Positions 20,678-31,600 are shown, numbered from the stretch's first letter. The stretch: 40,881 nt of DNA from Caecitellus pseudoparvulus (GCA_965644315.1 CBFFRQ010000150.1:1-40881); one strand, 5' to 3'. Made by a program: numbers and translations. The notes: generated by a model from the sequence alone, not told the origin.

Positions 20678-23002
20678 TCAGCGGCGCACACACTTGGCAC
20701 TCGGCGAGCTAAGACCATGTTGCCTTGCTCGCTTCCCCCGCTGGGCAAACTGCTCTTCTTCTCGCTGCACCTTGCTGGCCACTCGCTCGACCTGGCCGAC
20801 AGTGGCGTGAGCAGCGGAGGCGATGCGGGACGCTGCTGTGTTGGGGCTGTACTTGGCAGTCTTGACCTCTTGTGTCTCCCGCTCCTCCCTGAGCAGTCGG
20901 CGAATGTCTTCCTCAACCTCTGGCGTGACGGACGAGCTGGCCTTGTGGTACAGGGGCAGGCCAGAGGCCTTGGCTTCCTCGAACGTGGTCGGGGCAGGCG
21001 CATCCGGGCGGCTCTGCAAGGCTGCTGTCAAGGTACCTCGAGCAAAGCCACCCGCTTCACCAGTCAGTACAGAGCAAACCTCTAGAGTGGCAGCAACGTC
21101 TTGAGACTTGCTGTGTGTCTCTTCCTGGCGGCATTCACCGCTTGCATACATTGACAGCAGCTTGGCAGCAGTGGCCTGGTTCTTCCCCAGCCAGTACAGC
21201 GTGGCGTTCATGTCGACGACGTACAGGCGAGTAGATGTGCCCGCTGACACCATGTGCCGCATGCCTGAGTGCACGCTCACCTTGCCCCCGGTGGTGGTGG
21301 CGCCGTGCACCGCGTCACGTCCATCCAGCAAGCCTTGCAGCCCCACATCGTTCTGCAATGACGCCTTCACCCGAGCGCGAGTGGCGGGGAAGGAGGACTT
21401 GGGATCCAAGATGCCGCGTGTGATGCGGCCTTGCACGGCGGTGCCTGCGCCACCCCGCGACTGAGACGCCCACACCTGGCGGAACAGGCTTGCAGTGCGC
21501 TCCAGTGCCGCCGAGGCCTGCTTGTGAGTGCAGGGCCCAATGTGAAGAGGGAGGATGGGCACCCCGCTCGGGTGTAGCCCAGCCTGAGTTGGCATGAAGT
21601 GCTCCCCTCGGCACCGACGGAGCAGCATGCCTGCTGAAGTGGCACAGGCAGCAGCAAGAGCGAGGGGGACGTGCTTGCGAAGCCTTGCAGTTGCCCTGAC
21701 TGCACGCCCTGGCCCGTACAGAGCCCACCCATAGGCTGCGAGGAATGCCTAGACTCGTGCCTTCTGGGGGTCTGACAGAGTCTTTCGTCGCAAGATGCGG
21801 CGGGCGCAGTTGATGAATGACTGGGTGTCGGCGGGCTCAGCGGAGTCCAAGGCGGCTCGTTGACAAGCAATGGCTTCGACTGGCAGAAGCACCTTTGGAG
21901 ACACCACGCCCAGTGCAGGCGTCCGGATCCACTCCGCTGTGTCAAACCACAGCCTGATCATGAGTGGGCCATCCTGGTGCATGGTTCGCTAGGCAGTAGC
22001 CTTGGCCACGCGGCTGGCAAAGTGCCAAGGGTCCACGGCGAACCGCACCACGCCTTTCCGCAGCAGTGGGAAGTGCACATCGATGATTGCCTGCAGGGCG
22101 TGCTGGTGGGCTTTGAGGTTGTCCACTGTGATGACGCTGGGGTGGGACGCCGCCGGGCCGCGCTCCCGTAGGTGCCCCTTCAGCCTGCGCAGTACTAAGC
22201 CCAGGACCCGGGCCAAGTTTGCCGCGCTTTCGTAGCCCGTGAACATGGGAGGCTGCAGGATGAAGCCGTACCGGCCCACAACCGTGGCTATGCAGGGAGC
22301 CACTCGCCACCGAGTCCTGCGTGTGGCCCGCGTGGCCCGGCCTCCGCTGCCCGCACAGGCTTCCTCCTCTGCACCCTCGTCGCTGTCGCTGTCACTGTCA
22401 CTGAAACTGCCTGCTTTACCATCCGGCCAACCTTCGGGCTCTTCCTCGCCCAGCTCGTGCTGTGGACTCGCAAGTGCAGCTGTGGCCCTTCACAGTGGCT
22501 GCGGGCCCGCGACTTGCACCCGGGCCGAAGATGCAAAGGTCCAGTCCATGCTGATGGTGTCAGTGAAGCGTGCGAGGACCAGCAGGTACCCCTCCAAATG
22601 CGGCTTGACAGCGACATGGTACATGTGCAGGACAGCAGCCCGCAGAGCCTTGCCACTTGTACTGGATCACACGTTGCCCACAACATGCTTTCTGGCTCGG
22701 CGCACGGCTTGGGCCAGTGCATATTGCACCTCAGGGCATTCACCGAGAGAGGCGTGCTTCTTGAACAGCTTCTCTTTGCAGGGGTCCACCTTGTCCTCGA
22801 AGGGCCGCATGAGGTCTCGCCAGAAGGCTTTCTGCACCTTAATCATGCCTTCCCGGCAGTGCATGTCGGAGCACTCCCACAGGCGAAGGGCGTGCACAAT
22901 GTGCACAGTGAAACGTGTCAGAGGGTGTGACATTGTAGTCAACGACATTGGGCGCAGCCTGCGTGTGGGAGGCTGCGCTGGCAGGGGCGTAGTTGACGCC
23001 AT
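20678..23002 (-). pseudogene. DDE-transposase-like pseudogene
   Basis: One minus-strand frame of 775 codons is continuous except for in-frame stops at 22669-22667 (TGA), 22492-22490 (TGA), 21991-21989 (TAG) and 21751-21749 (TAG), with no frameshift. Features in order: FEDKVDPCKEKLFKKHASLG; SMDWTFASSARV, a D-x-T-F type first acidic motif; an Asp/Ser-Glu-rich linker; SVITVDNLKAHQHAL and VRFAVDPWHFASRV, like the second acidic motif and DPxH of several DDE families; GMRHMVSAGTSTR followed by an Asn/Leu helix, like the C-terminal GTS/GTN block of such transposases; and a charged coiled-coil tail. The frame may continue upstream to 23353 across another TGA (23068-23066). The exact superfamily is uncertain and no terminal repeats were found. 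Introns removing all stops are unlikely. Confidence 0.55.
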
Positions 23003-23722
23003 GCCGGGCTGGGCCGTGGAGGAAACTGCCGCTGTGGGGCTGGAGGCAGCTTGGTGGATGGAAAGTCACCCAATCACGCTCCTTTGGGACGCGAGGCTTG
23101 CGCCCTTGCTTCGCAGGTCCTGGCAGTGCTGTGTGGGTGGGTCCTTCTCTTGGCGGTTCTCTTCGTGAGTGTGGCTTTCCTTTGGCTTGGCGTGCAAACT
23201 TGCTGCTGGAGAAGTTCTCGGCATTGTCCTGAGTCGTTGAAAAAGCCTGCCCAGGCGTACCTCTGGTGCATCCCTTCCCTGCATGTCCCCGCTGGCCTGG
23301 CCCTGCTGCAGCTTCACACAAGGCCAAGCCAGGCACACTCTCCGCTTTGCCACAACTCAGACCATACCTTGCCATGGGTGACAGAAATGCAGCATGAAAA
23401 CTAAACCACAAGGAAAGTGTTTTGTACACTATCAGTTTGAGCCTGCTTCTCAGCGTACTGCGTCAGGAGGTGGTGCGTGTCGCGCTGGCGGGTCGCATTC
23501 CGTTGCGATTTCCGCACAAATATCTCTGCCGCATTCTTCGCACAAGTACCGATATGGCGGTTGCATCTGCATTTCCACAGGCTTGGCATCATCATCGTTT
23601 ATACCTTCCCTTGCTGCATACCTGTTGCTCTTCTGCGCGACATTTTGGAGCTTCACTCACACGAGCCTGCTTCTACCTGTGGCTCCAACTTCGGCGTCGT
23701 TTGCATCCTGGCGTCACGTATC
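23003..23722. other. Intergenic stretch upstream of ankyrin-like gene A
   Basis: The left part may hold the decayed N-terminal end of the minus-strand transposase-like gene. The right part (about 23430-23722) is the presumed promoter and 5' leader of gene A. It contains GTTGCGATTTCCGCAC at 23502-23517, close to a 15-mer in the LINE leaders (4528-4542 and 12267-12281). The gene A frame is open upstream of its ATG, but that part lacks repeat character. Confidence 0.4.
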
Positions 23723-24658
23723 ATGGCAACTTTTGATGATCCGGCACAGCTCAAAACCCAATGGAAAGCCGCTTGTGAAAGAAGTGATGTTTTTCAGCTG
23801 TGGCTTATCTTGGGGCGAGTCAGCGCCCAGTCTTCAGCTTTGGCAGAGAGGCTGGACAGTTCAGACACAACAGATGGGTTTCTAGTCGCTTGCCGATGGG
23901 GGGAGGTGGAGTTGATGCGTGAGCTGCTAGCCCTGGCAGGTGATCTTGCGGTGGATGTGCACGCGCCAGATGGGGGTGGACCTGAGGCCGCCTTCCGAGC
24001 CGCATGCACCAATGGCGACACAGACGTCGTGTGCGAGCTGCTGGCCCTCACTGGAGCGCGGGAAGTGGATGTACATGCAGCGGATCGGGCTGGACCCGAG
24101 GCCGCCTTCCGAGCCGCATGCTGCCTTGGCCGTGCAGACGTCGTGTGTGAGCTGCTGGCCCTCACTGGGGCGCGGGAAGTGGATGTGCACGCGGCGGATC
24201 GGGCTGGACCCGAAGCCGCCTTCCGATTGGCATGCCGTGGTGGCTACAAGGACGTCGTACGAATTTTGTTGGGCCTCACCGGGGCACGGGAAGTGGATGT
24301 GAATGTGTCAGATTGGGCTGGACCTGAGGCCGCCTTCCGACGAGCATGTGAGAGTGGCCACACAGACGTCGTGCGTGAGCTGCTGGCCCTGACTGGGGCG
24401 CGGGAAGTAGATGTGCATGCGGAGTATTTGGGGAAGCCTGATGCCGCTTTTCGGTTGGCATGCAGGAAAGAACATACAGATACCATGCGAGAGCTCCTCG
24501 CCCTCACTGGTGACAGAGCCATCCCACCTCACATCTGGCTCCAAGAAGGGGAGTCTGCCACGCAAGCTGCGCGTGATGCAGTGTGGGCTGGCACCAGCAC
24601 TCGGCGTGGGCGGCGTGCGATGCTCATGCTAAAAACTCGTGGTGCGGGATGTGCGTGA
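23723..24658 (+). CDS. Ankyrin-like repeat protein A
   Basis: A 311-residue protein. The ATG at 23723 (MATFDDPAQLKTQWKAACERSD) was chosen because the paralogs begin the same way (MAGLEATAQPAAQWRAACKQSD in C, MDFADAPTLWSDACCTSDD in B). About seven repeats of 38 residues follow, with consensus GPEAAFRxACxxGHxDVVRELLALTGAREVDVHAADRx. This is the ankyrin pattern (GH-x-DVVxELL, D-VHA-D-G) with a five-residue-longer loop than the classical 33. Units 2 and 3 are nearly identical in DNA, suggesting recent tandem duplication. The end DAVWAGTSTRRGRR is shared with B and C. It is intronless and probably an intracellular protein-binding scaffold. The partner is unknown. Confidence 0.8.
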   Translation: MATFDDPAQLKTQWKAACERSDVFQLWLILGRVSAQSSALAERLDSSDTTDGFLVACRWGEVELMRELLALAGDLAVDVHAPDGGGPEAAFRAACTNGDTDVVCELLALTGAREVDVHAADRAGPEAAFRAACCLGRADVVCELLALTGAREVDVHAADRAGPEAAFRLACRGGYKDVVRILLGLTGAREVDVNVSDWAGPEAAFRRACESGHTDVVRELLALTGAREVDVHAEYLGKPDAAFRLACRKEHTDTMRELLALTGDRAIPPHIWLQEGESATQAARDAVWAGTSTRRGRRAMLMLKTRGAGCA

Positions 24659-25465
24659 GGAACGGTCCCAATGCAGTCACCAATTGCGACAGCGCTTTTT
24701 CCTCTCGCACACCCTCCAACTCCCCAGGCGCCCAGCCAGAATCCTGCATTGCAGAACAGCACCAACTTTCAGCGCTTGAACGGCATTCAAGACATAACTA
24801 TGCCCACTGCTTGGAATGTGGTGTCATTTTGTCTTTTAAGGCACGCAAGTCATGTGCATCTCGCACATTTCGTCGCTGCCAAACACTCCCAAGCGGCTGG
24901 GAACGTTACAGAGACGTGCATCCTGCAAGGCAGCATCAGCACCTTTCTCTGTAGCAGCACAGCACACTAACACAGATCCACACCTTCCGGTTGAGAGGTG
25001 CAGTCAATGAAGGTGGCAACGCGTCGCCGATCTCCGCGACGCCACGAAACACCCTCCAGACGAGCTCGCCCCTTCCCGCCCTTAACAACGCTCGCAGCCT
25101 CGCCCTACCCGCTGTCTATCACACTGCAAAGTGGCAGTCGGGCGTTGAATCCCGTGGCAAGGTGTGGCAAGGTCAGGGGTACCGGCACAGCAGCTGGTGT
25201 GGCCTTGCAACCACGCAGTTGCCCCCAGCACCGCCGTCCCACTGCCTGACATGCGCTCACAACCTTAGCTGTGTGCAGCATGGTTGGCTTGGGTGTGAAG
25301 TGCCACCACCTCAGTGAGGGGAGAAAGCGTATGCTTTGAAGGTAGTGCTGTGTCTGCAAAGGCACCCTGCTTGGAAGTCACAAGTTAGCGTAGGGACCTG
25401 TTTCCCGCACCGTAGGGATCCAGGCAAGCCTCACGACTGACCCCATGCTTCTGACTTTTCGACAA
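24659..25465. other. Convergent intergenic region between genes A and B
   Basis: About 800 bases hold the 3' flanks of gene A (plus) and gene B (minus). Small ORFs here have no recognisable character and I see no repeat or RNA gene. Confidence 0.45.
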
Positions 25466-26602
25466 TTATGCAGTACTATTCGCTGCTCTGAACAGCAGCA
25501 GTGTCCTGCGCCCGTTGCGAGTGCTTGTACCGTCCCAGACCGCGTCCTTTGCCGCCTGAAGGGCTTCCCTTGCGATCTTGCGCCTGGCTCGACTTGGCAC
25601 AGCACGGATGCCAGTCAGGGCAAACAGCTCTCGGAGCACAGCAATTTGGCGGCGCCTGTGCGCTTCACAAAAGGCAGCGTCGGGTCCTTTCTCGTCTCTT
25701 GCGCGTACATCAACGGCTCTTTCGCCCGACAGGCTCAACAGCTCGCGCACCACGTCCACCTGGCCAGCCGCACAGGCAACGCGAAAGGAGGCCTCAGTCC
25801 CCCGCCTGTCCTTGGCGTGCACGTCAACCTTTCGGCCACCGTTGAGCGCGAGAAGGATCTTCACAACGTTCAAGTGGCCGCCTTGACATGCCAGCCGGAA
25901 GCTGGACTCCAGCCCCTGGTGGTCGGCAGCGTTCACGGCCACTTCCCTGGGCGCTGACAGGGACAGCAGCTCGCGCACAACGCAAGCATGCCCACATTGG
26001 CAAGCCAATCGAAAGCCTGCATCACTGCCCATGTTGTCATTTGCCCGCACATTCACCCTGCGGCTTCCAGTCAGCGCAAGCAACTCACGCACGATTGGGA
26101 CGTGGCCGCCAGCGCAAGCCCACCTGAAGCCAGCCTCTGGACCAGCGTTATCACCTGCGTGCACATCGACCGCAGCATCTCCAGTCAAAGCCAGGAGTTC
26201 TCGCACAACTCCAAGGTGGCCATTGGCACAGGCCAGCTGAAAGGCAAGCTCACTCCTCGCGTGGACATCAACACGCCGAGCTCCTCCCAGCGCCAACAGC
26301 TCACGCACAATCTCCACGTGGCCCTGCAAGCACGCCTCTCGAAAGCCAGCCTCTGGTCCACCCCTGTCGCCAACGTGCACATCCACTTCTTGGCTTCCTG
26401 ACAGTGCAAGCAGCTCACGGAGCAAAGGAAGGTTGCCTTTCCGACACGCCAAGATGAAGCTCTCATTCGTCTCTTCGCTTGTCAGCCCTTCCACAAACGA
26501 CACAGCTTGCTGACAAGTCCCTCTTATGATTTCTAGCATGAGCTCATCATCGCTTGTGCAGCAAGCATCGCTCCAAAGCGTGGGTGCGTCTGCAAAGTCC
26601 AT
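25466..26602 (-). CDS. Ankyrin-like repeat protein B
   Basis: A 378-residue protein read from the ATG at 26602 (MDFADAPTLWSDACCTSDDELMLEI). The frame is open 17 codons further upstream, but the shared N-terminal start with A and C supports this one. About eight repeats follow, for example GPEAGFRWACAGGHVPIVRELLALTGSRRVNVRANDNM. One unit is shortened by several residues (VDVHARSELAFQLACANGH). The C-terminus AAKDAVWDGTSTRNGRRTLLL carries the family motif. TAA stop at 25466-25468. It is in the opposite orientation to A and C, its repeats are more diverged, and it is divergently arranged with C. Confidence 0.8.
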   Translation of the reverse strand: MDFADAPTLWSDACCTSDDELMLEIIRGTCQQAVSFVEGLTSEETNESFILACRKGNLPLLRELLALSGSQEVDVHVGDRGGPEAGFREACLQGHVEIVRELLALGGARRVDVHARSELAFQLACANGHLGVVRELLALTGDAAVDVHAGDNAGPEAGFRWACAGGHVPIVRELLALTGSRRVNVRANDNMGSDAGFRLACQCGHACVVRELLSLSAPREVAVNAADHQGLESSFRLACQGGHLNVVKILLALNGGRKVDVHAKDRRGTEASFRVACAAGQVDVVRELLSLSGERAVDVRARDEKGPDAAFCEAHRRRQIAVLRELFALTGIRAVPSRARRKIAREALQAAKDAVWDGTSTRNGRRTLLLFRAANSTA

Positions 26603-26982
26603 ATCGTGCGATTTGGCGTGGTGGGTCAGATTCCGCACCGATGCCTTCTTCACCGTGTTAGGCTGACGCAGCTTGGAAAGTGCCGGGTAGGCCCCACAGT
26701 AAATTGAACTGTTCTGTGCAATTGATCTGATCCAGTGCGTTCCCGTTTGGTCTACGTTTGATCGAGGGCGAAGTCGAGGAAGGTGTGATGGGGCGTGGCC
26801 TGCGCTTCGCAGACTTTCAACAACAGCAACTCTGGTATCCCCACAAATTTCAACGAGAAGATACGCACCCTACTCACTTGGCCAGTCTTGTTTTAATTTC
26901 ACCGTGCAGTAAGGCCTGACAATTGCCACGCAGGGCCCCTGCCTCGGCAGCAGCGGAAATTGAACCACATTGTGCTCTCTAC
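26603..26982. other. Divergent promoter region between genes B and C
   Basis: 380 bases separate the two divergent starts. The stretch includes A/T-rich strings (TTGTTTTAATTTC about 26888-26900) upstream of gene C. A copy of ATTCCGCAC lies just upstream of the gene B start (about 26628-26636), a motif also seen in the LINE leaders and upstream of gene A. No ORF is convincing. Confidence 0.4.
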
Positions 26983-28410
26983 ATGGCAGGTTTGGAAGCC
27001 ACAGCACAGCCCGCAGCCCAGTGGAGAGCAGCTTGTAAGCAAAGCGATGTAGACAAACTGTGGAGCATCCTGCAGCAAGTTAGCTCCCAGCCCCCACCCA
27101 TATTTGGGGCGGTGGCTTGCGCAGAAACAACAGCTGGCTTTCAGGTTGCATGCAAAGTGGGGCATTTGGAGCTGATGCGAGGCCTGCTGGCACTGACAGG
27201 TGCTCTGAAGGTTGATGTGCATGTAGCAGACAGGTATGGACCTGAATCTGCCTTCCGGGCCGCATGCAACAGGGGCCACCTTGGCAGTGTACGTGAGCTG
27301 CTCGCCCTCACTGGAGAGGACGCCGTGGATGTGCATGCAGATGATGGGCAAGGAGCTGAGGCCGCCTTCCGCGGAGCATGTATTGGCGGCAAGGTAAACA
27401 TTGTGCGTGAGCTGTTGGGCCTGACTGGGGCCAGGGCAGTGGATGTGCACGCAGGTGATGGGAGCGGGCCGGAGGCTGCTTTTCGATGGGCATGCGCCAA
27501 TGGCCACGTAGACATCGTGCGTGAGCTGCTTGCCATTGAAGGGGTTCGGGAAGTGGACGTACATGCAGAGGATGGCGAAGGTCCAGAGGCTGCCTTCCGC
27601 TGGGCGTGCGCAGAGGGTCACACGGAAATCGTGCATGAGCTGCTCGGTTTGAGCGGGCACAGAGAAGTGGATGTGCACGCAGCAGATTGGGATGGGCCTG
27701 AGGCTGCTTTTCGAGGTGCATGTGCCGAAGGCCATGTGGACATTGTGCGAGAGCTGCTGACTCTTCCCGGACACCGCCAGGTTGATGTGCACGCGGCGGG
27801 TTCGAGCGGGCGTGAGGAAGGGCTTCGGACAGCATGCGACCGCGGCCATACAGGCATCGTGCGCGAGTTGCTGCGGCTCTCTGGAGCCCGAACGGCGAAT
27901 GCGCGCGCGCCAGATCAAGATGGACCCGAGGCAGCCTTCCGGCTGGCGTGCTCAAGCGGTCATGTGGACATTGTGCGGCAGCTACTGGGCCTATACGGGC
28001 AGCAGGCTGTGGACGTCCATGCAGCCGATCGTCGGGGGTCAGAGGCCGCCTTTCGAGGTGCATGTGGCAACGGCCACCTTGACGTTGTATGTGCTCTCCT
28101 TGCTCTCACTGGAAACCGAGAAGTGGATGTTCATGCAGCCGATGGGCGCGGCGCTGACGCCGCTTTCCGGTGCGCGTTTCGCCACAGGCACGAACATGTC
28201 ATGCGTGAACTTCTCGCCTTGACTGGTACCCGTTACATCCCACCTTGTGCAAGGCAGCAAGCAGGACAGTCTGCAGTGCGCATTGCACGCGATGCAGTGT
28301 GGGCTGGCACCAGCACTCGGCACGGGAGGCGACCGATGCTCATGCGAAGGCTTCAGGGTGCGAAGTCAGCGAAGGCAGCCTCCCTGCGCTCCTCTACACC
28401 GCCATGGTAG
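26983..28410 (+). CDS. Ankyrin-like repeat protein C
   Basis: A 475-residue protein from the ATG at 26983 (MAGLEATAQPAAQWRAACKQSDVDKLWSIL). About eleven 38-residue ankyrin-like units follow, the longest array of the three paralogs. A typical unit is GPEAAFRWACANGHVDIVRELLAIEGVREVDVHAEDGE. Unit 7 (GREEGLRTACDRGHTGIVRELL...TANARAPDQD) is the most divergent. The C-terminus IARDAVWAGTSTRHGRRPMLM matches A and B and then has a short basic-Ser tail. TAG stop. It is intronless. The gene is convergent with the 28665-32582 gene and the inverted repeat at 28503-28578 lies between them. Function beyond protein binding is unknown. Confidence 0.82.
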   Translation: MAGLEATAQPAAQWRAACKQSDVDKLWSILQQVSSQPPPIFGAVACAETTAGFQVACKVGHLELMRGLLALTGALKVDVHVADRYGPESAFRAACNRGHLGSVRELLALTGEDAVDVHADDGQGAEAAFRGACIGGKVNIVRELLGLTGARAVDVHAGDGSGPEAAFRWACANGHVDIVRELLAIEGVREVDVHAEDGEGPEAAFRWACAEGHTEIVHELLGLSGHREVDVHAADWDGPEAAFRGACAEGHVDIVRELLTLPGHRQVDVHAAGSSGREEGLRTACDRGHTGIVRELLRLSGARTANARAPDQDGPEAAFRLACSSGHVDIVRQLLGLYGQQAVDVHAADRRGSEAAFRGACGNGHLDVVCALLALTGNREVDVHAADGRGADAAFRCAFRHRHEHVMRELLALTGTRYIPPCARQQAGQSAVRIARDAVWAGTSTRHGRRPMLMRRLQGAKSAKAASLRSSTPPW

Positions 28411-28502
28411 TTGAGATGACAGCTAACCTTTGACGAAAGGTAGGTGCCTGCTCCACAAGCCCAAACGAGCGCCGATCCTTCACTGAACCTGAAAGCAACA
28501 TT

Positions 28503-28578
28503 CATGAGATTTTCTGGAGAGCGGCTACCTGCCGAGTTGCAACTCGGCGCCCTTGACCCCCCCCCAGAAATTCTCATG
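28503..28578. repeat. Nested inverted repeat in convergent intergenic region
   Basis: Outer arms CATGAGATTTTCTGG (28503-28517) and CCAGAAATTCTCATG (28564-28578) pair over 15 bp with one mismatch. Between them is a perfect 18-bp palindrome GCCGAGTTGCAACTCGGC (28531-28548), followed by a run of nine or ten Cs. It sits 93 bp after the stop of gene C and 87 bp before the stop of the convergent minus-strand gene. It could form a cruciform, or act as a two-way 3'-end signal. It might also be a small MITE-like insertion. Confidence 0.75.
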
Positions 28579-28664
28579 ACTGTACTGCGAAGTCATGGCG
28601 CAACAATGCCACCGAGACACAGTGAAGTATGCGCCCGATGGTGAAGTGGGGACCATTTGCCCAC

Positions 28665-31600
28665 CTACAGGAATTGCCGCAACAGATTGCTGGCGGCGTC
28701 GACGCCCGCCAGTACCCGTGTCCAGTGAGCCTGGGTCACAGGAAGCACTGGCACGCTGTGCAGCCCGCTGGCGAGCACGCGTCCAGCGACTGCCAGAGGG
28801 GCACTCACTCCCTCATCGACTCCAAGAATCACCACCCGTGCGCCCGTGTTCACTAGGGCTGCTTGCAGGAGCAGTGCCACCTGCTCTATGTTCTGGCCAG
28901 GGCATTGGGCCAACAAGTCAGGCCAAGACAGGGCGACAATGGCACCACTTCCACAACATGCACATAGGGGCGAAGCAGGAGATGACTGTGGCCCGCTTGC
29001 GCTGCTGGATGGGCAGTGGAGTCCGGCTGACGTCAGCACCTGCCTCAATGAGTGCGGGGATGGCTGTTTGGCACTTCCTCTGCTGTGCCCGGTTGCACCA
29101 CGATTATGGTCCAGACTTTCAAGCTCCCGTGCGCCGACAGTGTGTACTGGTACGCCAAGCAATTTGGTTCCTGTTCTGCCAACTACCAAGGGAGACATTG
29201 GACGCCGTCCCTTCCTGCGATGAGTCTCAGATTCCATCATGCTCTGCGACGCGAAGTCTTCCAGAGATGTAGGCAGAAGAAGCAGTGAAACGTGAGACCC
29301 ATTTGCAGCGTTTGTGCCGCTACCGCAAACGAAAACAAAGGACCCTGCGTCCGCAGCCTGTTGCTGCTTTGCATGACACGTGTTAACCAGGCAGCAAGCT
29401 CCGTCATGCCCAGGCACTTCTTCAACATTCGCGACAGCGCTCTTTGCTGGGTTGATACAAGGGGTGCGACCCAGCACTGCCGAGCTTAACAGCACTACCG
29501 CAGCTAACACGAATACGACAACAACGGTGCAGTTTGACTTTCGATCACGTTCACAGCGAAAGCAATTGAGCCGCACAGAAGAGGGGTCACACCCTGTGCT
29601 TTGCGCACTCACAGGTCTTCCAACCACGCAGGTTGCCTGAGCGCAACCAATATGCACACGCCGATGCTGACCGCGGCAGCGGCCGCTGAGTGAGCTTCCC
29701 CAATACCCTCTCACAACAACAAGGTAGGCAATACACGCCATGAGTACACACATCAAGACCCACAGCGCTGGTGTGGCACCCCATTTGGGACTACAAACGT
29801 CCAAGAAGAGTCCACGGTGGTGGAGCCTCCTGTCCGCCTTTGCCCATCGGCGTTCGACAACAGACATGTCTGCGCATCCGTCACACACTGTGGTATCAAT
29901 CTGAACGGGAAAGTGCATGCTCCACCCAAGCAGGCCATTGCCCAGGCCAAGAAAACCATGGTGCGCTGCCGCCGTGTGTGGCTCCGCAGCCGCGCCACTT
30001 GGCCACCATGCGGACGGCACAGTGCCGGCTTGCAGCTTCCACCGAGGCTGAAGCACGGCAAAGACGCTGGCACTGTTAATGCGGTTATGGACACATGGCT
30101 GCGGCGACAGCCAACCTGCCTGGCCCCCACGCTCACAGTCTCGCCACGCCTGCCACCCAGCTACCAAGGAGGAGTTGGTGACTGCTGGCAACGTTAACGG
30201 CGCTTCTAGATGAGGAAGCGTGGCTTCAAAATCAGGCTGCTGCAAGACTCCAGCATGACGAATCACTCTTTGAACAAGTGCTGCCAGTGCTGCCTCGCCC
30301 GCCTTGGCAGTTTTTGCTTCAGGGTCTTGGCGCAATAAGTCCCCTGCCCACCCAAGTGACGCCAGTGCGCCTACCACCCCTCCAAAGCCAGTGTCCAACA
30401 GCTGCACAGCACCAAGACTCTGCGCTGTGTTGTGCCTGCTAGGGGGCGGCCCATGCCTAATTGCGCAGCCCAGCAGCGCCTCACGTTGCTTGCGAGACAC
30501 ACTTGGCAACGGCCCGTCTGTCTCCCAGGAAGCGCCGCAAGTGCCGCTGATAAGCGCACTGCTCGCCAAAGCAGCCACTGTCTCAGCAGAACCAGCATTC
30601 TCTGCCAGAATATCACACGCAGGAATAAACTCAGCGGCACCGGGTTCGGCGCAGGCAGCCTGTAGTTGAAGCAGCGCCACGCCCAGCAGAGAAGCACCAG
30701 CAGGCAAGTCCAGACTGGCGTTTGAGACGGTGGCGACTGGGAGGGACAGCTCATCTAACGCCGCAGCAGAGAGCATGATCGGGGAGCACTGAGAGACACC
30801 TGCAGAGCGCGGCTCGTATCGCAGTCCAAGCAAGCGCACCACATCTCGCTGGGGCCCGCACATTGGGGCTGCACCTGTCAGGCTTGGCAGAGTGAAGTCT
30901 GCGGTGCCGCCTTGCTCTGGATCATGCTCTGCCTGCTGAGCCGGCGCGAACCAGGCCCCTGTTGACGGCTGCTTCCATGGTGATGCAGCAGCAATTTCTC
31001 GATGCCACGCAGCATGGGCTGCACCCGGGCGCCCTTCCCACGCCCCCAGCACCGCAGAGCGTGGGTGCACACGCGGCAGGCCGCCTTCCGCGGGGCAAGG
31101 CTGTTGAACAAGCTCCAGTCGCGGATGGGCGTACCAGCCAGCAGCAGCTGCTGCAGGAACGCCTTTGGCGGGCACTGCGTGCGTCACGCCATCTTGCTGC
31201 ACCATGCGCCTCAGGCGGGGGCTGCCGTCCGGAGCAGAGTCCCACACCACACTGCGGTAAATGCCATTGCCACCCAAGTACAGCACACTCCCACCCAGGC
31301 GTTGATAGTGTGCCAGTGCGTCGTACATCGGCGCACTCCAATATTCTGGGTGCGCTAGCAGCAGAATCACGCGGTATCGAGCCAGCAACCAGGGCCCCTC
31401 AGTGTGCACGTCATAGTCTGTGATGTAGTCCGTGTTGCTTGGCTGCAGCACACCTGTTCGCGACCACAGCAAATGAGCAAGACCCACCTCTTGAGCTATG
31501 CCGTGCCCCCATGTATGCAGTGCGCGGAACTGACTTGTGCGAAATCTTTCCAGAGCAGCATTCACTGCATCCAGGCATGGTGGGGGGGGTGCACTGCCTC

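Noticed and set aside
20678-23002. Reassigned stop codons to explain the interrupted transposase-like frame
   Set aside because: TGA, TAG and TAA all end neighbouring intact genes, and both TGA and TAG would need recoding.
22239-23168. A 309-residue plus-strand ORF
   Set aside because: It lies antisense to the transposase-like frame and has an Arg/Ser/Cys-rich composition typical of shadow frames in GC-rich DNA.
22839-23429. A 196-residue minus-strand ORF as a gene
   Set aside because: It overlaps the transposase-like frame. The other frame has the better protein character and the motif continuity.
24659-25465. Small ORFs between genes A and B
   Set aside because: They have no homology among themselves, no motif and ordinary shadow composition.
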